Source: Chloroflexota bacterium
Lineage (GTDB): Bacteria; Chloroflexota; Dehalococcoidia; UBA6926
Assembly (NCBI GenBank): GCA_026713485.1
Contig: JAPOOK010000061.1
Span: 1-59,616, forward strand
DNA: 59,616 nucleotides
Direction: 5' to 3'
The notes under the pieces are model-generated. The model had not been told where the DNA came from. It was given only the letters and a program-made list of their open reading frames with translations, and did not search any database. This document shows positions 57,668 to 59,616 of this stretch, in pieces (within the stretch, counting starts at the first letter, position 1; every line of letters starts with the position of its first letter). A program made the position numbers and the translations under genes.

Positions 57668-58078
57668 ATGCAAGCAGATCATCCAGACCGCCGGATCATC
57701 GCGTTCACCTCCCAGGGGACAAGCGGATTGGGGCTTGTCGCACAGACGCTGGGCGAGGCGGGAGTGAACATCGAATCCATCGACGGGGAAATGGCGGGCG
57801 AGTTCGGCGTCATTATGCTGCACACCAGTGATGATGATGCGGCGCTGCGGGCGCTGCTGCACGCCGACGTAAGAGCGATCACCTCCGAGGCCGTTGTCTT
57901 TCGTCTACAGGATCAGCCCGGCGCTCTGGCAAGCGTGGCCCGGCGCTTTATCGACGCTAACCTCAACGTCCGCACCATCCACATCCTGCATCATCAGGCC
58001 GGGCACGCCATTGTCGCGGTGACGACGGACGACGACGAAAGCGTCCGCGCGCTATTAGGCGACAATTTGCTGATGTAA
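57668..58078 (+). CDS. Two-ACT-domain regulatory protein
   Basis: A 136-residue protein made of two ACT-like domains: SQGTSGLGLVAQTLGEAGVNIESIDGE, then QDQPGALASVARRFIDANLNVRTIHILHHQAGHAIVAVTTDD. ACT domains bind amino acids. It is encoded 2 bases after histidine decarboxylase, so it is probably cotranslated and may sense histidine or control the enzyme. No catalytic domain is attached. Start ATG 57668 lies just after the TAA. Confidence 0.8.
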   Translation: MQADHPDRRIIAFTSQGTSGLGLVAQTLGEAGVNIESIDGEMAGEFGVIMLHTSDDDAALRALLHADVRAITSEAVVFRLQDQPGALASVARRFIDANLNVRTIHILHHQAGHAIVAVTTDDDESVRALLGDNLLM

Positions 58079-58190
58079 GGGGCTCGAGCAGTTCCAGTTT
58101 CCGTGTTTTCTCCCCACGGCGCATGCTCAATCATTGCTCATGTACAACTAGCGTCGCTGGTATAGTTTCGATACGGAGATTGGCTGAATT

Positions 58191-59616
58191 TTGACTTCAA
58201 GAAGCGCCGAGCTACCGATACAGTTCGAGCCGGAAGAGGCCACGTCCCTCTGGGTCACGCTGATTGTGGGGGCCCAGGGCGCGGTGCTCATTCTCGCGCC
58301 AACCGTGCTGAACGTCGCAGTGGCGATTCAGGCGTCCAATCTCGATGACACTCATCTGGCATGGGGCGTGTTCACCGCGTTGCTGATAACAGCGGCGATT
58401 ACAGCGCTGCAGTCGTTCCAGGTTTGGCGATTCGGCGGGGGACACATCGTCCTTACATCCCCGGCGGCGCTGTTCATCGCAATCATGGCGGCCTCAATGT
58501 CCGCCGCCGGACCATCGATGTTCGCGAGCCTGCTTGTCATCTGCTGCGTCATCCAGATTGGGCTTGCATTCTGGCTGCCAACGTTCCGCCGAATCTTCAC
58601 GCCTGTGGTCATAGGCACGGTGACCATGCTGATTGCCGTCAGCGTGCTGCCGATCGCATTCAACAGCATTCAGAACCTGCCCGATGACGCGCCCACTGCC
58701 TCCGGTCCGCTCATCGCCGCGGCAACGGTGATCATCTCAATCATCATGACCTTGCGTGCCAGGGGGCGGTGGCGTCTTGCGGGACCGTTTGTCGCCATCG
58801 TTGCCGGCTATCTGGTCGCAGTCGCCTTCGGACTGGTGGAAACGGAACGAATCGGCCGCGCCGCCTGGTTCGGCATCCCTGAGGTTCCGGAGCTTGGTTT
58901 TGATCTGACGTTTAGCCAGGAGTTCTGGGCGCTTCTGCCCTCGTTCGCGATTCTGACCCTCGTAATCGGCATCAAGACGATCAGCGACGGCGTTGCGATC
59001 CAGCAGGGCTCGAGACGACAACCACGGGCGATCGATTTTCGCCAGATCCAGGGCATGGTGAGCGTGAACGGTATCGGCATGTTGCTGGCCGGGATCGCAG
59101 GAACGCTGCCGCCCATGTCCTATTCGTCATTCAGCCTCTCATTGATCAGTCTCACCGGGGTCGCCGCACGACGGGTCGGCATCGGCGTGGCAGTTGTGAT
59201 AGTGGCCTTCGCCTTTTTCTCAAAGGTCACTGCCCTGCTGCTGACGATTCCCGGACCCGTGTTGGGGGCGTACCTGATGCTGGCCATGGGCATGCTCTTC
59301 GTCAGCGGCTTGCAGACCATCCTGCGCGACGGACTGGACCAGAAGCGCGTCCTGATAGTCGCGCTCGCAGGCTCGTTGGGTCTTGGCCTGCACAATCACC
59401 CCATCATGACGGACCTGTTTGGCGAGGTCATGGGCGGACTGCTGGGCAACGGCGCTACGATCGGGGCCGTTGTCGCGATCGGAATGACGTTCCTGTTCGA
59501 GTCCTTCGGTTCGCGTCTGTCACGTCTTGAGGTCACGCTGGAAAACACCTCGCTCCCGGCAATCGATGAGTTTCTCACTGGCCTGGCGTCCGGATTGCGG
59601 TGGAACGAGGCATCCA
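58191..59616 (+). CDS. NCS2 (uracil/xanthine-type) permease, 3' end outside window
   Basis: A polytopic membrane protein read from a TTG at 58191, 475 codons to the window end with no stop. CGGAG lies 12 bases before the TTG, and an in-frame TGA at 58185 excludes an earlier start. Segments such as VWRFGGGHIVLTSPAALFI, FTPVVIGTVTMLIAVSVLP and GMVSVNGIGMLLAGIAGTLP, then TIPGPVLGAYLMLAMGMLFVSGL match the NCS2 family of UraA and XanQ permeases. The motif region for nucleobase binding is visible but substrate (uracil, xanthine or other) is not decidable. It is truncated at the 3' edge, with a stretch after the last expected spans still open. Confidence 0.78.
   Translation, partial: MTSRSAELPIQFEPEEATSLWVTLIVGAQGAVLILAPTVLNVAVAIQASNLDDTHLAWGVFTALLITAAITALQSFQVWRFGGGHIVLTSPAALFIAIMAASMSAAGPSMFASLLVICCVIQIGLAFWLPTFRRIFTPVVIGTVTMLIAVSVLPIAFNSIQNLPDDAPTASGPLIAAATVIISIIMTLRARGRWRLAGPFVAIVAGYLVAVAFGLVETERIGRAAWFGIPEVPELGFDLTFSQEFWALLPSFAILTLVIGIKTISDGVAIQQGSRRQPRAIDFRQIQGMVSVNGIGMLLAGIAGTLPPMSYSSFSLSLISLTGVAARRVGIGVAVVIVAFAFFSKVTALLLTIPGPVLGAYLMLAMGMLFVSGLQTILRDGLDQKRVLIVALAGSLGLGLHNHPIMTDLFGEVMGGLLGNGATIGAVVAIGMTFLFESFGSRLSRLEVTLENTSLPAIDEFLTGLASGLRWNEAS

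Overview
The window is 59.6 kb of gene-dense, moderately GC-rich bacterial DNA. Protein sequence types suggest a Chloroflexota bacterium, probably Dehalococcoidia or SAR202-like. The clues are a DUF5679-type small protein, a NusA with a long acidic tail, an actinobacterial-type inositol-1-phosphate synthase and transaldolase, many VWA, NHL and TPR surface proteins with Pro/Thr linkers, and Rieske and P450 oxidases. This placement is inferred by eye; there is no rRNA in the window to confirm it. Two tRNA genes (Pro-GGG, Arg-CCT) are present. No CRISPR array, prophage or insertion sequence was seen.

Layout. 1-5.9 kb: the tail of a VWA protein, a DUF104/PIN toxin-antitoxin pair, and a divergent pair made of an XRE-TPR membrane protein and a VWA lipoprotein. 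5.9-9.8 kb: a tandem duplication of a DUF35 plus non-thiolytic thiolase-fold gene pair, each copy with its own similar promoter and a palindromic terminator. 9.8-15.5 kb: small HAD protein, tRNA-Pro, endonuclease V, prfB with its programmed frameshift, a CDP-alcohol phosphatidyltransferase, an unusual two-domain protein and a SufT-like protein. 15.5-21.3 kb: a complete 2-oxoacid dehydrogenase operon (E3, E1-alpha, E1-beta, E2) and an A-type Fe-S protein with a cysteine-rich tail. 21.4-28.8 kb: a two-component system, then nusA-ylxR-infB-rbfA-truB behind a leader that can form an intrinsic terminator. 28.9-33.9 kb: a cysteine-less DUF5679 homologue, a PHP protein, inositol-1-phosphate synthase, a PimA-like glycosyltransferase, transaldolase and tRNA-Arg. 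33.9-43.7 kb: an orphan lipoprotein, a four-gene DUF1538-DUF1538-PII-CBS operon, a 1203-residue NHL surface protein and a sulfatase-superfamily protein. 43.7-54.7 kb: threonine deaminase, an LprG-like lipoprotein with an MFS partner, a Rieske oxygenase, an MMPL/RND transporter, a GPP34(GOLPH3)-cytochrome P450 fusion and an FAD oxidoreductase. 55-59.6 kb: SRPBCC and SDR proteins, histidine decarboxylase with a double-ACT partner, and an NCS2 permease cut by the window end.

How the genes may work together. Inositol-1-phosphate synthase, a CDP-alcohol phosphatidyltransferase and a PimA-like glycosyltransferase suggest phosphatidylinositol-type glycolipids. The LprG/MFS pair resembles the mycobacterial LprG-P55 lipid export pair, and the MMPL, Rieske and P450 genes beside it look like an envelope-lipid or isoprenoid oxidation and export block. 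GPP34 binds PI4P in eukaryotes, so a GPP34-P450 fusion in a genome that seems able to make inositol lipids is the most striking single object here. The DUF1538x2-PII-CBS operon is the best candidate for an undescribed regulated membrane system, with two paralogous membrane subunits and two likely nucleotide sensors in one tight transcription unit.
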